Shown here: positions 16,250-23,245 of the stretch, piece by piece
Numbering within the stretch: position 1 is the first letter of the stretch
How the letters are laid out: each line of letters starts with the position of its first letter
DNA from: Candidatus Poribacteria bacterium
GTDB taxonomy: Bacteria; Poribacteria; WGA-4E; GCA-2687025
Direction: 5' to 3'
DNA: 64,000 bases
Assembly (NCBI GenBank): GCA_018644665.1
Contig: JABGQA010000155.1
Location: 1-64,000 of the forward strand
Made by a program: the position numbers and the translations under genes
The notes under the pieces: model-generated
The model's input: only the letters and a program-made list of their open reading frames with translations
Databases searched by the model: none
What the model was told of the DNA's origin: nothing

Positions 16250-16927
16250 CTACTCCGCTTCCGCGTCGTCACCGACCCAATGCGCGGGGCCGTCCGCCCA
16301 GTGTTCCTTCTTCCAGATCGGCACGTCTTCCTTGATCCGGTCCATCACGTATTCGCACGCCGCGAACGCTTCCTTGCGGTGCGCCGACGACACGCCAATG
16401 GCGATGCTCGCGTCCCCGATGCCGAGATGCCCGATTCGGTGCGCGACGGCGACCCGGTGCAGTGGCCAGCGGCCGTGCGCTTCCTCGGCGACCTCCAGCA
16501 TCTTCTTCTCCGCCATGGGCGGGTACGCCTCGTACGTAAGCGCCTCGACGGCCTTCCCCTCGGCGTGGTTTCGCACGACGCCCAGGAAGATCACGACCGC
16601 GCCGGAAGCTGACGTCTCCACAAGCGGCCGCACATCCTCTTCGGAGACGACATCCTCGGTCACCCACGCGCTCGATCTGTCGCTGCCGCCCGCGACGGGT
16701 GGGATCATCGCGATCTCGTCGCCGTCGCCGAGAGTCGCGTCGGCCGCGGCGTATTCCCAGTTCACCGAGTACCGCACGCGTTCGACATAGTGCGCGATCG
16801 CGGGATACGCCTCGGCGAGCGCCGCCTGTAGGTCGCCCAACGTCCCGCCATCGGGCAGGCTGAGCGTGGCCTCGTGCTGTTTCACGGCTTCACGGCACCC
16901 GGCGAAGAAACGAACGGTGACTTCCAC
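16250..16927 (-). CDS. fused molybdopterin synthase MoaD-MoaE
   Basis: A 225-residue fusion. Residues 1-81 are a MoaD-type ubiquitin-like domain (VRFFAGCREAV, then MIPPVAGG). Residues 82-225 are MoaE, with IFLGVVRNHAEG, AHRKEAF and the catalytic WKKEHW segment. Together they convert cyclic pyranopterin monophosphate to molybdopterin. MoaD normally needs a free C-terminal Gly-Gly to carry the thiocarboxylate, yet here G80-G81 lead directly into MoaE, so processing after Gly81 is expected, as reported for mycobacterial MoaX. Translation begins at GTG with GAGGAT upstream. No other moa genes are in the window. Confidence 0.92.
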   Translation of the reverse strand: MEVTVRFFAGCREAVKQHEATLSLPDGGTLGDLQAALAEAYPAIAHYVERVRYSVNWEYAAADATLGDGDEIAMIPPVAGGSDRSSAWVTEDVVSEEDVRPLVETSASGAVVIFLGVVRNHAEGKAVEALTYEAYPPMAEKKMLEVAEEAHGRWPLHRVAVAHRIGHLGIGDASIAIGVSSAHRKEAFAACEYVMDRIKEDVPIWKKEHWADGPAHWVGDDAEAE

Positions 16928-16958
16928 GTGGTATCCTCGACGGGTGGGCGGCGCGCGA

Positions 16959-16992
16959 TTGTAGGGTCCGAGGGCGCCGCCTATTATAGGCG
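16959..16992 (+). promoter_or_regulatory. promoter with palindrome for the methyltransferase gene
   Basis: TTGTAG (16959-16964), a 17-bp spacer and TATTAT (16982-16987) make a plausible promoter ending about 36 bp before the GTG at 17024. The -10 lies inside a perfect 15-bp palindrome, CGCCTATTATAGGCG (16978-16992), in the divergent gap with moaDE, so a repressor could act on either gene. Confidence 0.4.
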
Positions 16993-17023
16993 CCCCAACA
17001 GTTCATCGGCAAAGGGAGCGAGT

Positions 17024-17605
17024 GTGGACCTCGACCGACTCAAGCGTGACCAGGTGATCCGTGCGGAGTTACGGGACTCCGAGTACGTCTTCAATACTAC
17101 CTGGGGTATTTTCAGCCACCGTGGCATCGACACGGGCACGCGCCTGTTGCTGGAGCGCATTGAGGTGAACCCGGGCGAGAACTGTCTGGACATCGGTTGT
17201 GGGTACGGTCCGATCGGCCTGGTCATGGCTCGGCTGTCGGGCACGGGCAAGGTCACGATGGTGGACAAGGACTTCGTCGCGGTCGATTACGCCCGCAAGA
17301 ACACCGAGGCCAACGGGATCACGAACTGCGAGACGATGCTGTCGAACGGTCTGGCACAGCTCCCGGAGGATGCCCGTTTCGACGTGATTGCGGCGAACCT
17401 GCCGTCGAACACCGGCAAGGAACTGCTCGACATCATCACTGCGGAGGCGCACGAACACCTCGTCCAAGGCGGGCGCTTCTACGTCGTGACGATCACCGGC
17501 CTGCGCGACTACATGAAGAAGGCGTTCCGAGACACCTTCGGCCACTACAAGAAGCTCAAGCAGGGCCGCGCCCACGCCGTCGCCATGACGACCCGCCGCC
17601 GGTAA
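17024..17605 (+). CDS. class I SAM-dependent methyltransferase (RsmC-like)
   Basis: A 193-residue methyltransferase of the small-domain MTS type related to 16S rRNA methyltransferase RsmC. Motif I is CLDIGCGYGPIGLVMAR, the acidic end of strand 2 is VTMVDKDFVAVDYARKN, and motif IV is IAANLPSNTGKE, where RsmC has NPPF. Before it lies the usual FNTTWGIFSHRGIDTGTRLLL. It probably methylates the amino group of a guanine in rRNA, though another nucleic acid target is possible. GGGAG precedes the GTG start; the frame extends upstream without a signal. It is divergent from moaDE. Confidence 0.85.
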   Translation: MDLDRLKRDQVIRAELRDSEYVFNTTWGIFSHRGIDTGTRLLLERIEVNPGENCLDIGCGYGPIGLVMARLSGTGKVTMVDKDFVAVDYARKNTEANGITNCETMLSNGLAQLPEDARFDVIAANLPSNTGKELLDIITAEAHEHLVQGGRFYVVTITGLRDYMKKAFRDTFGHYKKLKQGRAHAVAMTTRRR

Positions 17606-17685
17606 GATCGCGTCCAGTGCCAGCCGATGTCCGCACGCAAGCGAACTAGCAGACGCACTGTAGACCGCGGATGTGGGACGTGAGC

Positions 17686-17931
17686 ATGACACGCCGAATC
17701 AGCATTACGCTGCCAGAAGATACCCTCGACCTGTTGGATCGGGTGTGTAGGAAGGAAGATCGCAGCCGCGTGATAGACGAGGCGGTGCGCTTCTACATCG
17801 ACCGCGTCGGACGCGACAGGCTGCGAGAACGCCTTGCACAAGGGTACGCGCGTCATAACGACCGCGACGTGCGACTCGCCGAAGAGTGGTTTCCGGTCGA
17901 GGAGGACACCCGGGTCGACGGCGGCGAGTAG
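17686..17931 (+). CDS. ribbon-helix-helix (CopG-type) protein
   Basis: An 81-residue DNA-binding protein. The N-terminal strand RRISITLPEDTLDLLDRV followed by DRSRVIDEAVRFYIDR is the ribbon-helix-helix fold of CopG/MazE-type antitoxins. The acidic C-terminal tail (EEWFPVEEDTRVDGGE) is the sort that wraps a toxin. No toxin gene follows; the next 340 bp hold no intact frame. It is therefore an orphan antitoxin or a regulator. The start at 17686 is the first Met that begins the ribbon. Confidence 0.75.
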   Translation: MTRRISITLPEDTLDLLDRVCRKEDRSRVIDEAVRFYIDRVGRDRLRERLAQGYARHNDRDVRLAEEWFPVEEDTRVDGGE

Positions 17932-18273
17932 CGCTATCGGGCCGTGTTGGGTGACCCAGGCGCTAGAGGTCGATCCTGGGCTCGTTGACGTATGGCCGGT
18001 CGGCTTCCTATCTCACGGGTGTGGGCATAGGTAGTCGGTGGCTCAGGGCGCGGCCCATGCCCCGTCGCGAGGCGGACGCGCGAACGTCTTCCCCTTGCAG
18101 GGGAAGATGGAGATGGGGTCCCCGGGTCGCCTCACACCTCCTATGCCCTGTCGTGTTCGCCGACGAACTGTCTGGGACCGCACTCCTGCCTCACCGACTC
18201 GTTGCACGGCGTCCGGCCGATGCCGTACCTTACCTCTGCGGGAGAAACCCGCAATGGCCAGGGATCCCGTGTA
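17932..18273. other. intergenic region, 342 bp, with a dispersed repeat
   Basis: No intact gene is seen. A degenerate repeat shared with 33002-33150 occupies 18066-18180. Right after the RHH stop, the frame-0 translation has a faint MazF-like flavour interrupted by stops, too weak to annotate. Confidence 0.5.
18066..18180. repeat. dispersed intergenic repeat, copy A
   Basis: The stretch beginning GCGAGGCGGACGC and containing GATGGGGTC (18112-18120) then GTCGCCT-AC-CCTC and AACTGTC aligns with 33002-33150. Part of it, the CCTTGCAGGGG-AGATGG core, aligns with 55369-55403. Identity is moderate with small indels. No coding potential is apparent. Confidence 0.55.
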
Positions 18274-19428
18274 ATGCCCGCCACCGAGGCGCTGACCGAC
18301 CAACTCAAGCGCGAGGCGCGAGCCATCGGCTTCGACGCCGTCGGCATCGCCCGTGTGCAGCCCTACCCGCACGCCGACGCGTTCCGAGCCTGGCTGGGAC
18401 GTGGGATGCACGGCACGATGGCATACATCCCGCGCTCCGAAGAGAAGCGGCTCGACGCCGACAAGGTCGTCCCCGGCGCGCGGTCGATCGTGTCAGTCGC
18501 GAAGCTCTACCGAACTCAGGACATACCCGACGATCTGCGGGACGACCGGGAACGCGGCGTCATCGCGCGATACGCCTGGGGCGACGACTACCACGACGTC
18601 ATGAAGGAGCAGTTGAACGAGCTGCGGGCGTGGCTGGAGGAGCGTTCCGCCGCGCCGTTCGACTCACGCGTCTACGTCGACTCCGGGCCCGTGCTCGAAC
18701 GCGAGGTCGCCATGCTCGCTGGACTCGGGTGGATCGGCAAGAACACGATGCTCATGAGTCGTGAACTCGGCTCGTACTTCTTCCTCGGCGAGATCATCAC
18801 GACGCTCGGCCTCGTCGCTGACGAGCCGGTCACGGATCACTGCGGCTCATGCACGAAATGCCTCGACGCCTGCCCGACGGACGCCTTCCCAGAGCCGTAC
18901 AAGCTCGACGCCAGGAAGTGCCTCTCGTACCTAACAATCGAGCGCAAAGGCGAGATGCCCGCGGGATACCGGGAACTCGCTGGCGACAACATCTTCGGCT
19001 GCGACATCTGCCAGGAAGTGTGTCCCTGGAACCGCAAGGCTCCCCTCACCGACGACCCGGAATACCAGCCCCGCGAGGGCTTGGTCGCCCCGGAGTTGGC
19101 GCCGCTCATGGCGATGTCCGACGAGGCGTTCCGCGAGCGCTTCCGAGGCAGCCCGCTGAAGCGGTCCAAGCGGCGTGGACTCTTGCGGAACGTGGCTGTC
19201 TCCCTCGGGAACACGTGCGATCCTGACGCCGTCCCCGCGCTAGAGGCGGGCATGGCGGACGCTGAGCCGCTCGTCCGCCGACACGCGGCGTGGGCGTTAG
19301 GTCGCATTGGCGGGAAGGGAGCCGAGGAGGCGCTACGACGAGCGCGAACGGGTGAGGGCGACGCCGACGTTCTGGCGGAGATCGACGACGCGCTGACGCA
19401 GGGGTCACAGCAGGAGGACGATCGATGA
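18274..19428 (+). CDS. queG: epoxyqueuosine reductase
   Basis: A 384-residue cobalamin-dependent reductase that converts epoxyqueuosine to queuosine in the tRNA wobble position. The catalytic region VYVDSGPVLEREVA holds the conserved Asp and Glu. Two 4Fe-4S clusters are marked by CGSCTKCLDACP and CDICQEVCPWN. The C-terminal part has HEAT-like helices (LVRRHAAWALGRIGGKGAEE). Length and order match the family. The start MPATEALTDQLKREARAIG is a normal N-terminus; the longer upstream frame has no support. Its TGA overlaps the ATG of the ceramidase-like gene. Confidence 0.94.
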   Translation: MPATEALTDQLKREARAIGFDAVGIARVQPYPHADAFRAWLGRGMHGTMAYIPRSEEKRLDADKVVPGARSIVSVAKLYRTQDIPDDLRDDRERGVIARYAWGDDYHDVMKEQLNELRAWLEERSAAPFDSRVYVDSGPVLEREVAMLAGLGWIGKNTMLMSRELGSYFFLGEIITTLGLVADEPVTDHCGSCTKCLDACPTDAFPEPYKLDARKCLSYLTIERKGEMPAGYRELAGDNIFGCDICQEVCPWNRKAPLTDDPEYQPREGLVAPELAPLMAMSDEAFRERFRGSPLKRSKRRGLLRNVAVSLGNTCDPDAVPALEAGMADAEPLVRRHAAWALGRIGGKGAEEALRRARTGEGDADVLAEIDDALTQGSQQEDDR

Positions 19429-20726
19429 GAGCCGGAGCCGCCCAGACGAACATCACTCCGCTCGTCGGGACATCCCTCGCCGGGTACTTTCACGACCGCA
19501 AGATGGTGGATGTGCGAGACGAACTCCACTCCAAGGCGATCGTCCTCGACGACGGCGAGACGCGCGTGGCGCTCGTCGTCTGCGACATCATCGCCGTGCC
19601 GGGGGACACAGTCGCGGAGGCGCGCGCTCTCGCCGCCTCGGCGTGCGGGATTCCCGCCGAGAACATCCTCATCGCCGCCACGCACACGCACACGGCGGCG
19701 TCTCCTGCGGGACTGCTGGGAACACCGCGCGCCGACGAGTACATGGACGCGCTGCCGGCGAAGATCGCGGACAGCATCGTCCGTGCCGTGGCGAGGCTAC
19801 AGCCCGCGAAGTGGGGCGCCGCCCTCGGCCATGAGGAGCGGTTGTCGTTCAATCGACGCTTCCGCATGCGCGACGGCAGCGTCCAGATGAACCCGGGCTT
19901 CAACAACGCGGATGCCATCGAGTGCGTCGGGCCGATCGACCCGGACGTGCCCGTGCTCCACGTCGTGAACGTCGAGACAGGCGCGACTATCGCCCTGCTG
20001 GCGAACTTCGCGCTGCATTACGTCGGGGGGTCTCCGGGAGACGTGGCCTCTGCCGACTACTTCGGAATGTTCGGTCGGGAGGTCGCGAAGTGGCTCGGCG
20101 GCGATCCGGTGGTCGCCCTCGCGAACGGCTTCTGCGGCGACATCAACAACGTCGACGTGACGCGCCGCCCGACGCGGACGGGTCCGTGGGAGCACGCCGA
20201 GCACGTCGCGCGCCTCCTCGCGATGAACGTCCTGGCCCTCGTCGAGCAGATGGACTACTCCGAGGACGGCAAGCTGCGGGTGGCGCGGGAGACGCTGAGC
20301 ATCCCGTTGCGCCCGATCACGGACGAGATGCGCGCTGAGGCGCGGAAGACTCTCGGTGACAGGTCGCCCCATGACCCCGCCGACGGCTACTCGCGCGACG
20401 ACGTCTACGCCCGTGAATTGCTCTTGCTCGACGAAGATCCCGAGGCGGTGGACACGGAGACGCAGGTCATCGCCCTGGACGATGTGGCCTTCGTGGCGAT
20501 GCCCGGCGAGATGTTCGCGCAGTTCGCCGTCGACCTAGCCGAGGGGTCGCCGTTCTCGACGCTCTTCAAGATCGAGCTGGCCAACGACTACATCGGCTAC
20601 GTGCCTACGCTCCGGGCCTTCGAGGAAGGCAGCTACGAGACGTGGTTCGCGCGGAGCAGCAAGCTTGTCCCGGAAGCGGGCGAGATGCTGATGGACGGCG
20701 CGCGACGACTGATGACATCCCTCTAG
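19425..20726 (+). CDS. neutral/alkaline ceramidase-like hydrolase
   Basis: A 433-residue protein similar to the N-terminal catalytic domain of neutral/alkaline non-lysosomal ceramidases, which split the amide bond of ceramides. It begins AGAAQTNITPLVGTSLAGYF. The zinc site is suggested by AATHTHTAASPAG and NFALHYVGG, and ANGFCGDINNVD follows. True ceramidases are secreted; here no signal peptide is seen and the C-terminal Ig-like domain is absent, so the substrate may be another amide or ester. Its ATG overlaps the queG stop by four bases. Many environmental bacteria have this short form with unknown substrate. Confidence 0.78.
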   Translation: MRAGAAQTNITPLVGTSLAGYFHDRKMVDVRDELHSKAIVLDDGETRVALVVCDIIAVPGDTVAEARALAASACGIPAENILIAATHTHTAASPAGLLGTPRADEYMDALPAKIADSIVRAVARLQPAKWGAALGHEERLSFNRRFRMRDGSVQMNPGFNNADAIECVGPIDPDVPVLHVVNVETGATIALLANFALHYVGGSPGDVASADYFGMFGREVAKWLGGDPVVALANGFCGDINNVDVTRRPTRTGPWEHAEHVARLLAMNVLALVEQMDYSEDGKLRVARETLSIPLRPITDEMRAEARKTLGDRSPHDPADGYSRDDVYARELLLLDEDPEAVDTETQVIALDDVAFVAMPGEMFAQFAVDLAEGSPFSTLFKIELANDYIGYVPTLRAFEEGSYETWFARSSKLVPEAGEMLMDGARRLMTSL

Positions 20727-20760
20727 CGGCATCGTGAAAGCGACACGCCGAGGACTCCCA

Positions 20761-22092
20761 ATGCGCCTTTGGCCCCGCGCGCAGCATGGCGACGCCGAGA
20801 AGATGGCGCGCTTCAACGAGCAGTTCGGCAAGGCGATGATGCGCAGCGAGCTTCGCCGCGTGACGTTCCTTGCCGCGGCGCTGGGCGTGGGTCTGTTGTT
20901 CACCGTGTATGCGCTCGTACGCCCGGAGTCGCTTTCGAACAGTTTTCTCGCGACATCGGCGCGTTACTGGGTCGTCGTGCTGGTGCTGTTCCTCGCCCAC
21001 GAACTGCTCATCCGCGGGCTGATCCTGCGCGCCATTGAGCGCGACCGGCGGCTGCACCCGGCGGCGCTGTACGTCAACGCGCTGGTCGAGATCACGATGC
21101 CGACGGTGGCGCTGCTCATCGACGCGACGCTGCTGCACCCCATTTACTCCTTGTTCGCGCCTGCCACTTTCATCTACTTTGTGTTCATCACGCTCTCGGC
21201 CCTGCGGTTGGACCCCAAGCTGTCGATCTTCACGGGTTTGGTGGCGACCACAGAGTATCTGATCGTCGCTCTGTTCCACATGGATCAGGCCGTTCTCTAC
21301 TCGCCCGACACGTACTTCCACGTGTCCGCGAGCGGCCTGGTGTGGAATCATCTGGTCAAGGCCGCGTTCCTCCTGGGCGGAGGCATCGCGACCGGCTACT
21401 TGACGATACAGATCAAGATGGCGGTTTGCACATCGCTCGAGGCCATTGAGGAGCAGACCCGGGTCCTCGGCAAGTTCGGCGAGCACGTGTCACCGGCGGT
21501 CGCGGAGGCGTTGCTTCAGCAGGGCGCGGAGCACCGAGGCGAGGCGCGCGACGTATGCGTGCTGTTCTGGGATATACGTGGGTTCTCCACGTTCTCAGAT
21601 GGGAAATCGCCGCAGTACATCATGGATTATCTCAACGCCGTGTTCGGGATGATGGACGACTTGATCCCGACCAGAGGCGGATTCATCAACAAGTACCTCG
21701 GAGATGGGTTCATGGCCGTCTTCGGGGCGCCGTTGGCGAATCCCGACGCGCGCCATCGCGCGGTCGAAGCAGGCTATGAGTTGCTTCGCGCGGTGGAGCG
21801 TGTGAACGAGGCCGGAGAGTATCCACCTACGCGTATCGGCATCGGCCTCCACGCGGGCGAGGTGGTAACGGGCAACATAGGGACCCCGCAACGGCGCGAG
21901 TACACCGTCATCGGCGAGGTGGTGAACATCGCGGCGCGCGTGGAGGCCCTGAACAAGGAATTCGACTCGCAGTTCCTCATAAGCTCGGCGGTGTACGAGC
22001 ACGTTCGGGACGATGTCCCGAACGTCAAGGATCTCGGCGGCGCCATCGTGAAGGGCTCCGAGGCTCCAATAGGAATCTACCAACTCGCGTGA
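20761..22092 (+). CDS. membrane-bound class III nucleotidyl cyclase
   Basis: A 443-residue protein with about six transmembrane helices in residues 30-215 (LGVGLLFTVYAL, YWVVVLVLFLAH and others), then a cyclase catalytic domain from about 235. Catalytic elements are complete: metal-binding Asp in VLFWDIRGFSTFSD, KYLGDGFMAVFG with the adenine-selecting Lys and the second Asp, and YTVIGEVVNIAARVE with the transition-state Asn and Arg. It should make cAMP from ATP at the inner membrane in response to an unknown signal. A GTG 27 bases upstream is an alternative start. It precedes a coiled-coil gene by ten bases. Confidence 0.88.
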   Translation: MRLWPRAQHGDAEKMARFNEQFGKAMMRSELRRVTFLAAALGVGLLFTVYALVRPESLSNSFLATSARYWVVVLVLFLAHELLIRGLILRAIERDRRLHPAALYVNALVEITMPTVALLIDATLLHPIYSLFAPATFIYFVFITLSALRLDPKLSIFTGLVATTEYLIVALFHMDQAVLYSPDTYFHVSASGLVWNHLVKAAFLLGGGIATGYLTIQIKMAVCTSLEAIEEQTRVLGKFGEHVSPAVAEALLQQGAEHRGEARDVCVLFWDIRGFSTFSDGKSPQYIMDYLNAVFGMMDDLIPTRGGFINKYLGDGFMAVFGAPLANPDARHRAVEAGYELLRAVERVNEAGEYPPTRIGIGLHAGEVVTGNIGTPQRREYTVIGEVVNIAARVEALNKEFDSQFLISSAVYEHVRDDVPNVKDLGGAIVKGSEAPIGIYQLA

Positions 22093-22102
22093 TGGGGACG
22101 AG

Positions 22103-22498
22103 ATGCTCAAGAACGCCGGCCGCTTGACGGAGAAACTGCGGCCGAAGCAGGAATCAATGGACGCCGACGAGCGGCTCCGCGTGTGGCGCCTCACGGCGAA
22201 CCGCTTCCGTCTCGACGTGGCCGACTGTCGTGACGCGCTCATCAATGTGCGGCATATGACGCGTGACGGCGTCTCGCGCCACGAGGGAGTTCAAACCCTC
22301 GTGCGGGCCCGCGAGGAAATGGTCGCCGCGTTCGGCCGGCTGACGGAAGGCTTCGAGGAGGTGGGTCGGAAGTGCACCCCGGAGTTCGAGGAACTCACTC
22401 GGGAGATGAACCGCCTCGCGTCGGAGTTCCGCGGGTCCACGACCCAGCGCACGGACGAGGTCCATCAGAACATGCGCGCCGCCGCCAGGCAAATCTAG
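22103..22498 (+). CDS. hypothetical helical protein
   Basis: A 131-residue, highly charged protein that I do not recognise. Nearly all of it is predicted by eye to be alpha-helical, with heptad-like spacing in VQTLVRAREEMVAAFGRLTE and in FEELTREMNRLASEF. There is no signal peptide, membrane segment or Cys cluster. It begins ten bases after the adenylyl cyclase stop, so the two genes are very likely one operon and it may be a partner or regulator of the cyclase. Start supported by GGGGACG upstream. Confidence 0.6.
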   Translation: MLKNAGRLTEKLRPKQESMDADERLRVWRLTANRFRLDVADCRDALINVRHMTRDGVSRHEGVQTLVRAREEMVAAFGRLTEGFEEVGRKCTPEFEELTREMNRLASEFRGSTTQRTDEVHQNMRAAARQI

Positions 22499-22585
22499 CG
22501 CGGCGGCTGGACCGTCAGTCCGGCACGCGCGAAGGCCACAGGGGACACGTCGACTGGGGCCGCGCGCTGCGCTTTCGGTGGGCGG

Positions 22586-23206
22586 TCAGCGTGTGACCTC
22601 CGCCAGTTGGAGGAACCGTGAACTGAAGTCCACGCCCTCTTCCTCGCAGGCTGGGAGGTTCACGAGGATACGCGGTCTACTGTTCCGCAGACCTATCCCG
22701 ACTGCGATTCCTTCGTTCACGTACTCAGGTATACCCGTGTACGTCATTACCCGCAGGTCCCGCGTGATCGCGGCAATCGCTGACGGCTCGACCAGCCGAA
22801 GCGGAGCCACGTAGAGTATGTCTGCTCGGCTCTTCTGGATCGCTTCCTCCAAGCCAGCTCCATCCTCAGTCTCGATGTCAACGATCCGTATCGGTGTCCC
22901 GTCGATGTCTCCGATGGTGGACACGCGCGCGGCACGCTGTAGTTCGTCCCGCGTGCGCAGCGAGACGCGGTGTTTGCGCTGGTACACGACCCCGATCACG
23001 AGTTCATCGTCGGACTCGAGGCGAGCCGGGAGACTTCGGTCGAACGTAACGACCTTGAGCAGCAGAAGGAACTGCCGCTCTACGGGGACCGGCATCGCGT
23101 CCTGGCTCACGGCCGGACGCACGTACAGAAATGTCGCCACGAAGGCAAGCATCATCAGGCTGGAACGCCTGGCAAGCGCTATCCGCCGCATGGCAGTTCT
23201 ACGCAT
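22586..23206 (-). CDS. YfiR/DUF4154-family periplasmic protein
   Basis: A 206-residue exported protein with a signal peptide (about residues 1-34). The YfiR-type domain is recognisable from the opening QFLLLLKVVTFDRSLPARL, the central SRADILYVAPL and the closing SRPRILVNLPACEEEGVDFS with SRFLQLAEV. YfiR-like proteins act in the periplasm as inhibitors or sensors for cyclic-di-GMP signalling. It lies 39 bp downstream of a TonB-dependent receptor gene on the same strand, a pairing often seen in environmental bacteria where the receptor and YfiR-like protein form a surface signalling module. No diguanylate cyclase is in the window. Confidence 0.75.
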   Translation of the reverse strand: MRRTAMRRIALARRSSLMMLAFVATFLYVRPAVSQDAMPVPVERQFLLLLKVVTFDRSLPARLESDDELVIGVVYQRKHRVSLRTRDELQRAARVSTIGDIDGTPIRIVDIETEDGAGLEEAIQKSRADILYVAPLRLVEPSAIAAITRDLRVMTYTGIPEYVNEGIAVGIGLRNSRPRILVNLPACEEEGVDFSSRFLQLAEVTR

Positions 23207-23245
23207 CGTCTCCGCAAGGCGTAGGACTCAGACACTGGGCGCCGC

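Noticed and set aside
17915-18030. A MazF-like toxin after the RHH antitoxin
   Set aside because: The resemblance is limited to a few residues and interrupted by two stops. It is not strong enough to annotate.
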